Assembly: GCA_026988125.1 (NCBI GenBank)
Contig: JALSLU010000120.1
Coordinates: forward strand, 1-44,234
DNA: 44,234 nt
Reading direction: 5' to 3'
Source: Sulfurospirillum sp.
GTDB lineage: Bacteria; Campylobacterota; Campylobacteria; Campylobacterales; Sulfurospirillaceae
Shown here: positions 24,249 to 32,545 of the stretch, one piece after another
Layout of the letters: every line of letters begins with the position of its first letter
Numbering within the stretch: the first letter of the stretch is position 1
Position numbers and translations under genes: made by a program
The notes under the pieces: generated by a model
What the model saw: the letters and a program-made list of their open reading frames with translations, nothing else
Database searches by the model: none
Told to the model about the DNA's origin: nothing

Positions 24249-24268
24249 AACAAAAAACAGGAACAAAA

Positions 24269-24745
24269 ATGAATCTAACACATTTAGATGAAAAAGATAG
24301 ACCGAAGATGGTTGATGTATCAAACAAGGATGAGACTTTTAGAGTAGCAATTGCGAGCGGAATCATAAAGATGAGCAGTGAGGCCTTTTTAATGATTGTC
24401 AATCAAAAAACAAAAAAAGGTCCTGTCCTTCAAACTGCAGTAATTGCTGCCATAATGGGCGCAAAAAAGACTAGTGATTTAATTCCAATGTGTCATCCAC
24501 TTATGCTAACAAGTCTTAATGTCGATATAGAGGAGTTAAGCGAACTACCAGGATTTAAACTAGAAGTGAAAGCTAAGCTTAAAGGACAAACTGGAGTTGA
24601 AATGGAGGCATTAACTGGTGTTAGCATAGGTTTACTTACAATTTACGATATGGCAAAAGCAATAGATAAATCAATGGTCATATCAAACATTCAACTAGAA
24701 TCCAAAAGTGGAGGCAAAAGTGGAGAATTCAAAAGAAAAGCTTAA
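24269..24745 (+). CDS. moaC: Cyclic pyranopterin monophosphate synthase
   Basis: Second enzyme of molybdenum cofactor synthesis; with MoaA it makes cyclic pyranopterin monophosphate. The 158 residues are the usual length. Family landmarks seen: [10 protein letters not shown] near the N-terminus, the catalytic-region [12 protein letters not shown] (about 71-82), [21 protein letters not shown] and KSGGKSG near the end. The ATG has AGGA upstream. It overlaps the DUF493 gene and starts a run of genes to 27975 with little or no spacing. mobA of the same pathway is separate at 2311. Confidence 0.95.
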   Translation: MNLTHLDEKDRPKMVDVSNKDETFRVAIASGIIKMSSEAFLMIVNQKTKKGPVLQTAVIAAIMGAKKTSDLIPMCHPLMLTSLNVDIEELSELPGFKLEVKAKLKGQTGVEMEALTGVSIGLLTIYDMAKAIDKSMVISNIQLESKSGGKSGEFKRKA

Positions 24746-24980
24746 GCTTGATTATCCATGCAATTGGCAGTATAAGGCTATTTGCGAATCTCGTCACAAC
24801 ATAGACGAAATTGCTAAAGATGTTTTAGACAAAAGAGAGCACACTATAAAGGAATCAAACAATTCAAAAGGTGGCAAATACAAAAGCCATACAATTACAA
24901 CTCTTGTTCATAGTGATGATGATAGAAAAACACTATATGAAGAGTTCAAAAGGCACAAATCTATAAAATTTGTACTATAA
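24720..24980 (+). CDS. DUF493 (YbeD-like) protein
   Basis: Small cytoplasmic protein of 86 residues matching DUF493: [12 protein letters not shown], a middle helix with [17 protein letters not shown], and a final HKSIKFVL strand. The fold resembles the regulatory ACT-like domain; the function is unknown. I chose GTG 24720 because TGGAGG lies six bases before it; an in-frame GTG at 24708 has no RBS. It overlaps moaC by 26 bases and stops 10 bases before the coiled-coil gene. Confidence 0.78.
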   Translation: MENSKEKLKLDYPCNWQYKAICESRHNIDEIAKDVLDKREHTIKESNNSKGGKYKSHTITTLVHSDDDRKTLYEEFKRHKSIKFVL

Positions 24981-24990
24981 AGGAAAAAAT

Positions 24991-26187
24991 ATGGAATCAC
25001 TACAAAACATTTTCATTGCAACCATAACACAGAGTAAAGATAAAGAGAATCTTCAAGCTATTATTTGTGAAGTAACTTATGAGCTATCTAAAAAAAAGAT
25101 TAAAAGACTAAGAGATAAATCGAGAATTCAAGCAAGACTCAATGAAATTTTTGAGCTATTTATTCACCTATTGAAGAATGAGGATTTGGCTACTAAGGAG
25201 AACATTGAGTCAGTCATACTAGGACTTATAAAATCTGCAAATAGTGAAAAAGAAGAGCTTTTATATAATACTATTTATGAAAAAGAGGAGCTTGAAAAAA
25301 AGATTGAGAAGCAAAAGCAAGATATAAGAGAATCAATTTTAGAGAGTTTTGATAACTTTGAGAGGAGTATAGAAAAGCTTGAAGGGGAGACAAAGGAGGA
25401 ATTCCAAAAAGCATTAGGTGATGCTAAGCTTAAAGGTATAGAGATGTTAGGAATCTTAAAAGAGACAGTAAGCGAAGCTCTTATTACGACTCTTGAAAAG
25501 GCTAAAGAGATAGAAGATACTTCCTATGAGATTACTAAAAATATAACTTATCAAGCAATCAATGAAGGAAAGTTTTTAAAAAAGAGATTTATTGATATCT
25601 CTCAAAATATAATTGAAGTTGCCATTGATATAGCTGATAGTGATCAAGCAAATGCCAAAGAGCTTTTGAGTGGAGTTATCCTTGGAACAAAAGAGGGAAT
25701 GGCAAAAGCTATAGATAAATTTAAAAATGATTTAAAATTTGCACCTGAAGATTTTGAAGATGAGTTGCTAAATATAAAAAAAGAGCTCATAAACATTGAA
25801 GAAGACTTTATAGAGATGCTAGAAAAAACAAAAGATAAAAGTTCTGGAGTTTCAAAAGAGATTATTGCTAAAATTATAGATGAAGAGCTAAATAGTGCAT
25901 TGGCAAAAGTAAGAAGAGTAACAAATGAAGCCGTAGAAACTGTTACACAAAAAATTGAAGAGCTAAAACTAAACTCATCCTATTTAGACAGTGAATTTGT
26001 TAAAAAGGCTGAAAAAAAGATTGAAGAGTTTGAAAAAATTGCCGAAGAAAAAGTTGAGAAAATTAAAAATAGCGAAACTACAAAAAAGGTTACAACCGAA
26101 GCAAAAAGGATAGGTAACCATGCTTGGAAGTTAGCAAAGGGGGTGGTTGAAGGCGCTATAAAGGGTGCTAAAGATGTAATGAAGTAG
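24991..26187 (+). CDS. Long helical/coiled-coil protein of unknown function
   Basis: I do not recognise this 398-residue protein. It is almost wholly helical, rich in Lys and Glu, without Cys after the first 40 residues, signal peptide or obvious catalytic motif. Repeated heptad-like stretches (KEELEKKIEKQKQDIRE, KKAEKKIEEFEKIAEEKVEK) predict coiled coils, and the C-terminus (about 375-398) is an amphipathic, Gly/Ala-rich helix (HAWKLAKGVVEGAIKGAKD) that could touch a membrane. I chose ATG 24991 with AAAGGA upstream over an in-frame TTG at 24970. It is five bases from the OmpR-type regulator and may belong to its operon. Confidence 0.7.
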   Translation: MESLQNIFIATITQSKDKENLQAIICEVTYELSKKKIKRLRDKSRIQARLNEIFELFIHLLKNEDLATKENIESVILGLIKSANSEKEELLYNTIYEKEELEKKIEKQKQDIRESILESFDNFERSIEKLEGETKEEFQKALGDAKLKGIEMLGILKETVSEALITTLEKAKEIEDTSYEITKNITYQAINEGKFLKKRFIDISQNIIEVAIDIADSDQANAKELLSGVILGTKEGMAKAIDKFKNDLKFAPEDFEDELLNIKKELINIEEDFIEMLEKTKDKSSGVSKEIIAKIIDEELNSALAKVRRVTNEAVETVTQKIEELKLNSSYLDSEFVKKAEKKIEEFEKIAEEKVEKIKNSETTKKVTTEAKRIGNHAWKLAKGVVEGAIKGAKDVMK

Positions 26188-26192
26188 CAAAG

Positions 26193-26852
26193 ATGCAAAA
26201 AAAGATTTTAGTTGTAGAGGATGATAGAGATCTAAATAGTTCAATTTCAAAGTTTTTGAATCTAAAAGGATTTTTTACTGAATCAGCTTTTGATGGAAAT
26301 GAAGCCTTATATAAAGCTTATGAAAAGGAGTTTGATTTAATCCTTTTAGATGTCAAACTGCCCTACAAAAATGGCTTTGAAGTAGCAAAAGAGATTAGAA
26401 GCTACAAAAATACTCCCATAATTTTTTTAACTTCACTTGATAGTCAAAAAGATATTGAAAAAGGTTTTTTGAGTGGAGCTGATGACTACTTAAGCAAACC
26501 ATTCTCTCTAAATGAACTACATTTAAGAATCAATGCCATATCAAGACGAGTATTTAAAAATGAAACTCTTATAAAAATAGATGAAAAAATCTCTTTTGAT
26601 ACTCAAAAATTAATACTTTTAAAAGAGAATAGACCAATCCACCTAACAGCAAAAGAGGTAAAACTAATCTCTTTATTTTTACAAAATCCAAATAAAATTT
26701 TTAGTAGAGATGAGATATTTGAATCTATCTATGAGTATGGAGAAGAGCCAAATGAAGCCTCTTTAAGAGTCTTCATAAATAAACTCAGAAATATTATAGG
26801 AAAACACAAAATTCAGACTGTAAAAAATATAGGTTACAAATATGTTAGCTGA
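26193..26852 (+). CDS. OmpR-family response regulator
   Basis: DNA-binding regulator of 219 residues. Receiver domain about 3-118: acidic pair E9-D10, phosphoacceptor D53 (LLDVKLPYKNG), Thr in FLTS and Lys in LSKPFS. Winged-helix domain about 128-219: HLTAKEVKLISLFLQNPNKIFS, the recognition-helix region SLRVFINKLRNIIG and final wing VKNIGYKYVS. It overlaps the kinase gene by 11 bases, the normal pairing. Its likely target is the direct-repeat site at 27961-27979 before the EF-hand cytochrome operon. Confidence 0.93.
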   Translation: MQKKILVVEDDRDLNSSISKFLNLKGFFTESAFDGNEALYKAYEKEFDLILLDVKLPYKNGFEVAKEIRSYKNTPIIFLTSLDSQKDIEKGFLSGADDYLSKPFSLNELHLRINAISRRVFKNETLIKIDEKISFDTQKLILLKENRPIHLTAKEVKLISLFLQNPNKIFSRDEIFESIYEYGEEPNEASLRVFINKLRNIIGKHKIQTVKNIGYKYVS

Positions 26853-27975
26853 AAAAAAATCTCTTAGAAGATTTTTAGCGATCTATATATCTTCTACTAT
26901 TTTACTACTAGGAAGTGGAATCTACTTTTACTACAAGGTAAGTCTCAATGCTATAGTGGAAAAAAATATTTTGCAAGTCAATAAAAACATAGAGATTTTC
27001 ATTGGCAACAACATTAAAAAAAGAGCATTTAGAACAGGTGTAACTCCTGAATATGGCGATAAACAATTTTCCATTTATAAAGATAGAGATTATTTTAAAG
27101 GAAATTTTTTTATAAAGGATTTAAACTTTGAGTCAGAACACTTCCTAAGAGACGGAAAACTTTATGTTTTAAAAAAAGATAAAAAAAGATGGGGAGAGCT
27201 ATCAGTTTTAAGCTATGTTGATATAAGTAAGCAAATAGAGGAGTTAAAACATAGAATTTTGATCTTTTCATTAGTAGCAATATCTTTTATTATTTTTATC
27301 TCATTTTTGCTTGGGAATCTATTTTTAAAGCCTATGAAGGACACCATAAAATCTTTGGAAAATTTTATTGCAGATGCAACTCACGAGATAAACACCCCAA
27401 TAAGCTCCATAAAGATAAACATTGAACTGTTAAAAGAGCTATATCCTGAATTTAAAAAAATTGAAGAACTTGAAAAAATAGAATCTGCCTCATTTAGAAT
27501 CTCTAAAGTCTTTAGAGATTTAAGCTACTTAAAGCTAAATCACAAACAAAAAAGAGAGCTTGAAAAGATAAATCTAAAGGAGTTCATAGAGAATAGATTG
27601 AGATTTTTTCAAACATTTATAAAAAACAAAAATATCCAAATACAAGGTGAACTACAAAGCGTTACAATCAGGATTGATAGAGAGGATTTAACAAGACTTA
27701 TAGATAATCTTCTCTCAAATGCCATAAAGTTCTCAAAGCCAAATACAAAAATTGAAATAACCCTAAACAAAGAGTATTTTGAGGTCATAAACGACGGGGA
27801 GATAAAAGATACAAGCACTATAGCAGATAAATTCAAAAGAGAAAATTCTGATGAGGGTGGTTTTGGACTAGGGCTCTATATTGTAAAAAAAATATGCTCT
27901 AGCTATGGATTCAAATTAGAAATTGTTTCTAAGAACAAAAAAGTCTATTCTAAAATAAAATTAACATACCATTAA
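26842..27975 (+). CDS. Sensor histidine kinase partner of the OmpR regulator
   Basis: Inner-membrane kinase of 377 residues. Two transmembrane helices (about 12-31 and 139-160) frame a small periplasmic domain of about 105 residues with no recognised ligand motif. HisKA follows with the phosphoacceptor in DATHEINTPIS (about 179-189), then HATPase with N-box DNLLSNAIKFS and GFGLGLYIVKK. There is no HAMP domain of normal length between. The stop lies inside the second TTAACATA repeat, so the regulator site for the next operon overlaps this gene's 3' end. Confidence 0.92.
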   Translation: MLAEKKSLRRFLAIYISSTILLLGSGIYFYYKVSLNAIVEKNILQVNKNIEIFIGNNIKKRAFRTGVTPEYGDKQFSIYKDRDYFKGNFFIKDLNFESEHFLRDGKLYVLKKDKKRWGELSVLSYVDISKQIEELKHRILIFSLVAISFIIFISFLLGNLFLKPMKDTIKSLENFIADATHEINTPISSIKINIELLKELYPEFKKIEELEKIESASFRISKVFRDLSYLKLNHKQKRELEKINLKEFIENRLRFFQTFIKNKNIQIQGELQSVTIRIDREDLTRLIDNLLSNAIKFSKPNTKIEITLNKEYFEVINDGEIKDTSTIADKFKRENSDEGGFGLGLYIVKKICSSYGFKLEIVSKNKKVYSKIKLTYH

Positions 27976-27992
27976 CATAGCTGTGTCATAAT
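27961..27992 (+). promoter_or_regulatory. Promoter with two TTAACATA direct repeats
   Basis: TTAACATA at 27961-27968 and 27972-27979, exactly 11 bp apart, overlap the expected -35 of a promoter with -10 CATAAT at 27987-27992. This is a typical OmpR/PhoB-family activator layout, placed directly between the two-component genes and the EF-hand cytochrome operon. Confidence 0.7.
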
Positions 27993-28020
27993 TTCACCAT
28001 CAAAACAAAAGGAGTTTAAG

Positions 28021-28869
28021 ATGAAGATGAAAAAAATTTTACTATCAGTAGTAGCAACAGCAGGTTTAGTAAGTTCTTTGAGTGCTTCAGATATGGAAGC
28101 TGAGAAGATATTTGATGCAAAATGTGCAATGTGTCACTCTAAAACTATGCCAACAAATATGAACAATATAATTGCACCGGCACTATTTGGTGTTGCAAAG
28201 CATGTTAAGATGGCATACCCAAATAAAGAGGATGCAGTTAGGTTTATAGTTGATTATGTTCAGAACCCTAGCAAAGACAAAGCAATTTGCCAACCAAGCA
28301 AGATTGCAAAGTTCGGATTAATGCCATCTTTAAAAGGTGCTATTAGCGAAGATGAGCTTGAAGAGGTAGCTGAGTGGATATTTGATAACTTTCCGCCAAA
28401 AGGATTTGTTGGAAGAGGTATGCAACAACAAAGAGGTATGCAACAACAAAATGGAGCAACTCAAAGAGGTATGCAAAACAGACCTACTTTTCAAGATTTT
28501 GATCTAAATGGAGATGGCTCAATTAGCCAAGAAGAGTTTAATCAATTCAGAATGCAAAGAATGAAAAGCAGGATGCAAAATAGACCTCAAACCAATATGA
28601 ACAGAGGTATGGGGCAAAGAGGTATGCAAAACAGACCTACATTTGCAATGTTTGACCTAAATGGCGATGGAGTAGTAACAAAAGAGGAGCTCACTAAATT
28701 TAGAGCAGATAGAAGAGCTAAAATGGCAGCTCAAGGAATGCCTATGAGAAATGCTAAAAATGCTCCAGTATTTGAGAGTATGGATTTAAATGGTGATGGT
28801 ATGTTGACTCAAGAAGAGTTCAACCAATATAGATTACAAAGAATGCAAAATAGAATGAATAATAGATAA
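28021..28869 (+). CDS. Cytochrome c fused to three EF-hands
   Basis: Periplasmic protein of 282 residues. A signal peptide ends near SLSAS; a mono-heme cytochrome c domain follows with CAMCH (about 35-39) and a likely axial Met in FGLMPSL. The C-terminal half has three EF-hand loops, DLNGDGSISQEE, DLNGDGVVTKEE and DLNGDGMLTQEE, each with the 12-residue Ca-binding spacing. The links between are rich in Met, Gln and Arg (RGMQQQRGMQQQ). A repeated block (AGAGGTATGCAAAACAGACC at about 28465 and 28618) shows internal duplication. It is probably controlled by the two-component system upstream and co-transcribed with the next two genes. Confidence 0.88.
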   Translation: MKMKKILLSVVATAGLVSSLSASDMEAEKIFDAKCAMCHSKTMPTNMNNIIAPALFGVAKHVKMAYPNKEDAVRFIVDYVQNPSKDKAICQPSKIAKFGLMPSLKGAISEDELEEVAEWIFDNFPPKGFVGRGMQQQRGMQQQNGATQRGMQNRPTFQDFDLNGDGSISQEEFNQFRMQRMKSRMQNRPQTNMNRGMGQRGMQNRPTFAMFDLNGDGVVTKEELTKFRADRRAKMAAQGMPMRNAKNAPVFESMDLNGDGMLTQEEFNQYRLQRMQNRMNNR

Positions 28870-28879
28870 GGAGACAATT

Positions 28880-29185
28880 ATGAAAAAATTAATCACAATA
28901 GCAGCACTAGCTACAGCAATTTGGGCAGCGGACTTCACAGGATATACAACTGAAGAGTTAATAAACATGAGAGGAACAGTTCCTGTTCAAGATAGGGCGG
29001 ACTTTAGAGCAGAGATGCAAAAAAGAATCGCAACTATGACGCCTGAGCAGAGACAACTCTTTATGCAAAGCAAGCAAAGAAGAAGCGGTATGGGTCAGGG
29101 ACAAGGTATGGGCAGAGGTGCTGGAGGCATGGGTCAAGGCAGAGGTATGGGTCAAGGTCGTGGAATGGGAATGTATAGCAACTAA
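28880..29185 (+). CDS. DUF1104-like secreted protein with Gly/Met-rich tail
   Basis: Small exported protein of 101 residues. It has a signal peptide ending IWAAD, a short helical domain (TTEELINMRGTVPVQDRADFR to TPEQRQLFM, about 22-64) resembling DUF1104 of Campylobacterota, and a low-complexity tail of GMGQGRGMG-type repeats with many Met residues. The function is unknown. It follows the EF-hand cytochrome by 10 bases with GGAG upstream. Met-rich tails can bind copper, but no metal is proven here. Confidence 0.75.
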   Translation: MKKLITIAALATAIWAADFTGYTTEELINMRGTVPVQDRADFRAEMQKRIATMTPEQRQLFMQSKQRRSGMGQGQGMGRGAGGMGQGRGMGQGRGMGMYSN

Positions 29186-29193
29186 CCATTAAA

Positions 29194-29214
29194 GGGCAGG
29201 CTTCTAGCTTGCCC
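29194..29214 (+). terminator. Intercistronic hairpin
   Basis: Stem GGGCAGGC / GCTTGCCC (one G-U pair) with loop TTCTA, not followed by T residues. It sits between the DUF1104 and DUF4405 genes and is more likely an attenuator or mRNA processing element than a full terminator. Confidence 0.45.
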
Positions 29215-29239
29215 AAACTAAAAAAGGGGGGGGAAGGCA

Positions 29240-30064
29240 ATGAAAAAAATTACTTCACTTACACTTGGTCTTTCATTTATCACAATGGCATATACTGGGA
29301 TAATGCTATTTTTATGCCCAAAAGGTAAGATTGCTTATTGGAGTGATTGGACTCTGCTTGGACTTAGCAAAGAGCAGTATGGAAACCTTCATATGACCTC
29401 TATGTTTGTTTTTCTATTTTTTGGAATTTTACATATCTACTATAATTGGCACCCGATTGTTAGCTACCTAAAAGATAAAACTCAAAAAATATCATTTACC
29501 AAAAAAGAGTTTCTCATAGCTTTTGGAATAAATGCTTCTTTTATCTTAGGTACACTCTTAGCGATTCCACCTATTCAAACCATAATAGACATCAATAGCA
29601 ACATACAACAGTACTGGGAAGGCAAATACGGCTCTCCACCGTATGGGCATGCAGAAGAGAGCAAGCTCAAAGTTTTTGTTAAAAAAGTAGGCATAGACTT
29701 AGAATCTGCAAAAAAATCCTTGGTTAAAAAAGGCATTGATTTTAATGAAAATGAAACTTTATTGGATATATCAAAAAGAAATGCTATCTCACCAAATGAG
29801 ATATATCAAATTGTTAAGAGCGCTAAACCAACTAAAGCAATAATTTCAAAAAAATATAACAAAAGCTCTCTAAATGTTCCACCAATGCTTGGAAGAAAAA
29901 CACTTGAAGAGCTAAGCAACATGGGTGCAATAAATCTCAAAAGAGCCATATCTATACTAAAGTCTAAAGGCATCGAAAATGTTTCTAAAAAAAGTAGAAT
30001 GAAAAACATTGCCGACGAGTTAGATATGCGACCTATTGAGCTATTTGAGCTAATAACAAAGTAG
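29240..30064 (+). CDS. DUF4405-type membrane protein with C-terminal helical repeats
   Basis: Inner-membrane protein of 274 residues. The N-terminal part (about 1-115) has three or four hydrophobic helices of DUF4405 type with histidines at GNLHMTS, GILHIYYNWHP, a pattern seen in b-heme cytochromes; heme binding is inferred. After PPYGHAEESK a soluble region holds two copies of one helical unit (about 143-192: FVKKVGIDLESA, ISPNEIYQIV; and about 218-273: LSNMGAINLKRA, DMRPIELFELI). The strong purine-rich RBS lies just before the ATG. With the cytochrome and DUF1104 proteins it may form an electron-transfer unit. Confidence 0.78.
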   Translation: MKKITSLTLGLSFITMAYTGIMLFLCPKGKIAYWSDWTLLGLSKEQYGNLHMTSMFVFLFFGILHIYYNWHPIVSYLKDKTQKISFTKKEFLIAFGINASFILGTLLAIPPIQTIIDINSNIQQYWEGKYGSPPYGHAEESKLKVFVKKVGIDLESAKKSLVKKGIDFNENETLLDISKRNAISPNEIYQIVKSAKPTKAIISKKYNKSSLNVPPMLGRKTLEELSNMGAINLKRAISILKSKGIENVSKKSRMKNIADELDMRPIELFELITK

Positions 30065-30084
30065 GAGAAACCTCTCCTACTTTG
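30057..30084. terminator. Bidirectional terminator between DUF4405 gene and usp
   Basis: A perfect 12-bp stem (CAAAGTAGGAGA / TCTCCTACTTTG, loop AACC) holds the stop codon of the DUF4405 gene and abuts the usp stop. The stem itself carries A and T runs at its base, so it can end transcription from both sides. Confidence 0.7.
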
Positions 30085-30936
30085 TTAGTGGGAAACAAAT
30101 GTAGGAATTTTTGTGTGAGTCAAGATATATTTAGAACTTCCTCCCAAAAATCTCTCTCTAATTCCTTTATGACTATAAGCACCTGCAACTATCAAATCAA
30201 ATCCACCATCATTTGCAGCTCTTAAAAGCGCTTCTCCTGGTATAAAAGTGGTTTTTATTATTTCAAATGTTGTTTCAATCTCATGCAGTTTTAAATAATC
30301 TCTTAATTTTCTTATTCTTGAGAGTGTTGGAGTTGTATACTCTTCAGAACTTACAATATGAACTGCACTTGCTCTTTGCATCATAGGTATAGCTTCACTT
30401 ATAGCTCTTGATGCTTCTGGGGAGTTATTCCATCCTATAATAATTCTCTTTGGATTAAAAGACTCTAATTTTCTAGGTATAATTGTTACTGGCTTACCAC
30501 TACAGTTTACTGCTGACTCAAAAGTTGCAGTAGGTTGACCTTTTGGAGGAGCGGCTACAACAACCATATCGCAAAATTTTGATCTCTCTTTGACAAGTTC
30601 GCTTCTGACACCAACTTTTTCTTTAATAGAAACACTACACTCACCCTCAATAGGAACATCACTTATCTTAACTCCTAATTTTTTAGCACACTTTTGAAGT
30701 AGCTGTATATCTTCTTGCTCATCCTCTTCTAAATTTTCCAAATATATTTTTTCGAGTCTTTTTAAAATATCTTCAGAAATTCCAATTCCTTGAGGAATCG
30801 TACTAACAACATTTGGTCTAGAAACTAAAATCTCCAAATGAGTATTGTAGTGCTTTGCTACTAAAAGTGCGCCATAGAGCCTCTCTTCTAGCTCATCTCC
30901 TCCACCAACTGGAAAAAACAGTTTTTTTGGAATCAT
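30085..30936 (-). CDS. Tandem universal stress protein
   Basis: Cytoplasmic protein of 283 residues with two UspA domains. The first is partly degenerate (KKLFFPVGGGDELEERLYGA). The second (about 160-283) starts KRIIIGWNNSPEASRAI and ends with the ATP-binding pattern G-x2-G-x9-G-S as GAYSHKGIRERFLGGSSKYIL, shortened spacing considered, so nucleotide binding is likely in the C-terminal half. The ATG has AAAGGA upstream. It follows pxpC by 23 bases on the same strand and is probably the last gene of the long minus-strand operon. Confidence 0.9.
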   Translation of the reverse strand: MIPKKLFFPVGGGDELEERLYGALLVAKHYNTHLEILVSRPNVVSTIPQGIGISEDILKRLEKIYLENLEEDEQEDIQLLQKCAKKLGVKISDVPIEGECSVSIKEKVGVRSELVKERSKFCDMVVVAAPPKGQPTATFESAVNCSGKPVTIIPRKLESFNPKRIIIGWNNSPEASRAISEAIPMMQRASAVHIVSSEEYTTPTLSRIRKLRDYLKLHEIETTFEIIKTTFIPGEALLRAANDGGFDLIVAGAYSHKGIRERFLGGSSKYILTHTKIPTFVSH

Positions 30937-30959
30937 ACCTCATCCTTTATAAATTTTTA

Positions 30960-31880
30960 CTATCTTATAACTTTTTGACTAAAAAAGTTATTAAACTTTT
31001 TACAACTCTTTTGGGCTTCAGCCAACTCTACAAGTCTAAATTTTACCTTATCTCCTTGTTTTGCCTGAGCAAGCTTAAAGCAATCTACCCTTATGACTGA
31101 ACCAATCTTTGCATAGCCCCCTATGGTTTGTCTCTCTTTTAGAAGTATTATTGGCTCCCCATGTGGTGGGATTTGAATAGCCCCATAAGCTATACCCTCG
31201 CTTATAATGCCACCACTCAAAGGAAAAACCTTCTCCCCTTTTAGTCTGTAACCCATTCTATCATTTTGATTTGTAACTTCATAGGTATTATTGAAAAACT
31301 TCTCTTTTTGAGAATCTTCAAACATATCCCACTGATAGGCTTTTACAACTCTAAGCTCTATTGGTGTTTCAAATTTTGGCTGAAATTCCTTTTTCAGATA
31401 GCAACTATAACTACTTCTTGAGGGCTTAAACTCTAAAAAATCTCCCCTTTTTATAGCCCTGCCACCTATGCCCTCTTTTAAGCTAACTGAGCTACTTCCA
31501 AACTCCTGTTCTACTTCAAATCCGCCCTTAACTCCAAGATAAACTCTAGCCCCACTAGTTACAAAGCCTACTTCTAGGACATCTCCATCTTTTGCATTGT
31601 AGGTTTTGTACATTTTTATTGGTTTGTTATTTAACTTTATCTCAACAGTAGCTCCACTTAAAGCAAAAACAACTTCCCCTTTAACTCTTAGCTTAAGTCC
31701 TCCAAAAGCTATCTCTAAAGCATTTGCACCAAAATCATTTTCCAAAAGCTTACAAAGATAACCATAGGATAGCTCATCCAAAACCCCTGCTTCACTTATG
31801 CCACTGTGAGCAAGCCCTACTCTTCCTAAGTCTTGAATGGTTGATAAAACTCCGCCGTTTAAAACTTCAAACCCACTCAT
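30960..31880 (-). CDS. pxpC: 5-oxoprolinase subunit PxpC
   Basis: Third subunit of the ATP-dependent 5-oxoprolinase PxpABC, which opens 5-oxoproline to glutamate. The 306 residues match the biotin-dependent carboxyltransferase-like/KipA family: VLNGGVLSTIQDLGRVGLAHSG (N-terminus, here split by family convention), MGYRLKG and the SEGIAYGAIQIPPHGEPIIL block near 225-244. The ATG overlaps the pxpB stop (ATGA), so the two subunits are translationally coupled. The usp gene follows. Confidence 0.93.
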   Translation of the reverse strand: MSGFEVLNGGVLSTIQDLGRVGLAHSGISEAGVLDELSYGYLCKLLENDFGANALEIAFGGLKLRVKGEVVFALSGATVEIKLNNKPIKMYKTYNAKDGDVLEVGFVTSGARVYLGVKGGFEVEQEFGSSSVSLKEGIGGRAIKRGDFLEFKPSRSSYSCYLKKEFQPKFETPIELRVVKAYQWDMFEDSQKEKFFNNTYEVTNQNDRMGYRLKGEKVFPLSGGIISEGIAYGAIQIPPHGEPIILLKERQTIGGYAKIGSVIRVDCFKLAQAKQGDKVKFRLVELAEAQKSCKKFNNFFSQKVIR

Positions 31881-32545
31881 ATCTTGCCACCAAGCTCTAT
31901 AAAGCTCTCTTTTGAGATAGGCTCAAACTTTACTCTATCGCCAACTTTGAAGTATGAAAAATCTTCATAATCCTTACTAAACATCTCTATGGGGGTTCTA
32001 CCTATGATGTTCCAACCCCCTGGACTCTCTTTTGGATAGATGGCAGTTTGAGCATCTGCAATCCCAACACTTCCTTTTGGAATCTTCGCCCTAGGATTTG
32101 CAAGCCTTGGTGTTGCAATTTTGCTATCTACCTCCCCCATATAAGCAAACCCGGGAGCAAAACCAATCGCATATACAAAGTACTCTTTTTTTACATGTAA
32201 ACTAACAATCTCCTCTACACTAAGCCCTTTAATTTCAGCCATACTCTTTAAATCAAGCCCAACTTCCAAACCATAATAAACTGGTAATTTAACCTCTCTT
32301 GATTCAATCTCGACTTCATTTACACATTCAAGTTCTTTTTGGATTAACTCTACCATATCATCATAACTATACTTTACAAAATCATACTTAACAAGAAGTG
32401 ATGTATATGATGGAATTAACTCTAAAAAAAAGCTCTTTGCCTTTAATGCAAAAAATGCTCCTCTCACCTCTTTTGCAATATCTTGAGAAATTTTATCACC
32501 AAAGTAAATTATGAGCGAATCAACAGAAGCTACTTCAAACCTCAT
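31877..32545 (-). CDS. pxpB: 5-oxoprolinase subunit PxpB
   Basis: Second subunit of 5-oxoprolinase, KipI family, 222 residues. Family blocks seen: PSYTSLLVKYD near 45-55, the VKLPVYYG strand, GFAPGFAYMGEVD (about 128-140), TPRLANPRAKIPKGSVGIA and ESPGGWNIIGRTP. It overlaps pxpA by 11 bases upstream and pxpC by four bases downstream. PxpB and PxpC form a complex and are thought to act with PxpA to phosphorylate and hydrolyse the lactam. Confidence 0.93.
   Translation of the reverse strand: MRFEVASVDSLIIYFGDKISQDIAKEVRGAFFALKAKSFFLELIPSYTSLLVKYDFVKYSYDDMVELIQKELECVNEVEIESREVKLPVYYGLEVGLDLKSMAEIKGLSVEEIVSLHVKKEYFVYAIGFAPGFAYMGEVDSKIATPRLANPRAKIPKGSVGIADAQTAIYPKESPGGWNIIGRTPIEMFSKDYEDFSYFKVGDRVKFEPISKESFIELGGKI

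Noticed and set aside
24085-24402. A 105-residue minus-strand reading frame across element B (ending SRHSFEALAKAKAKK and onward)
   Set aside because: It runs through the element hairpin and into the antisense of moaC, and the equivalent frame in copies A and C is not preserved at full length. I see no RBS or conserved protein.
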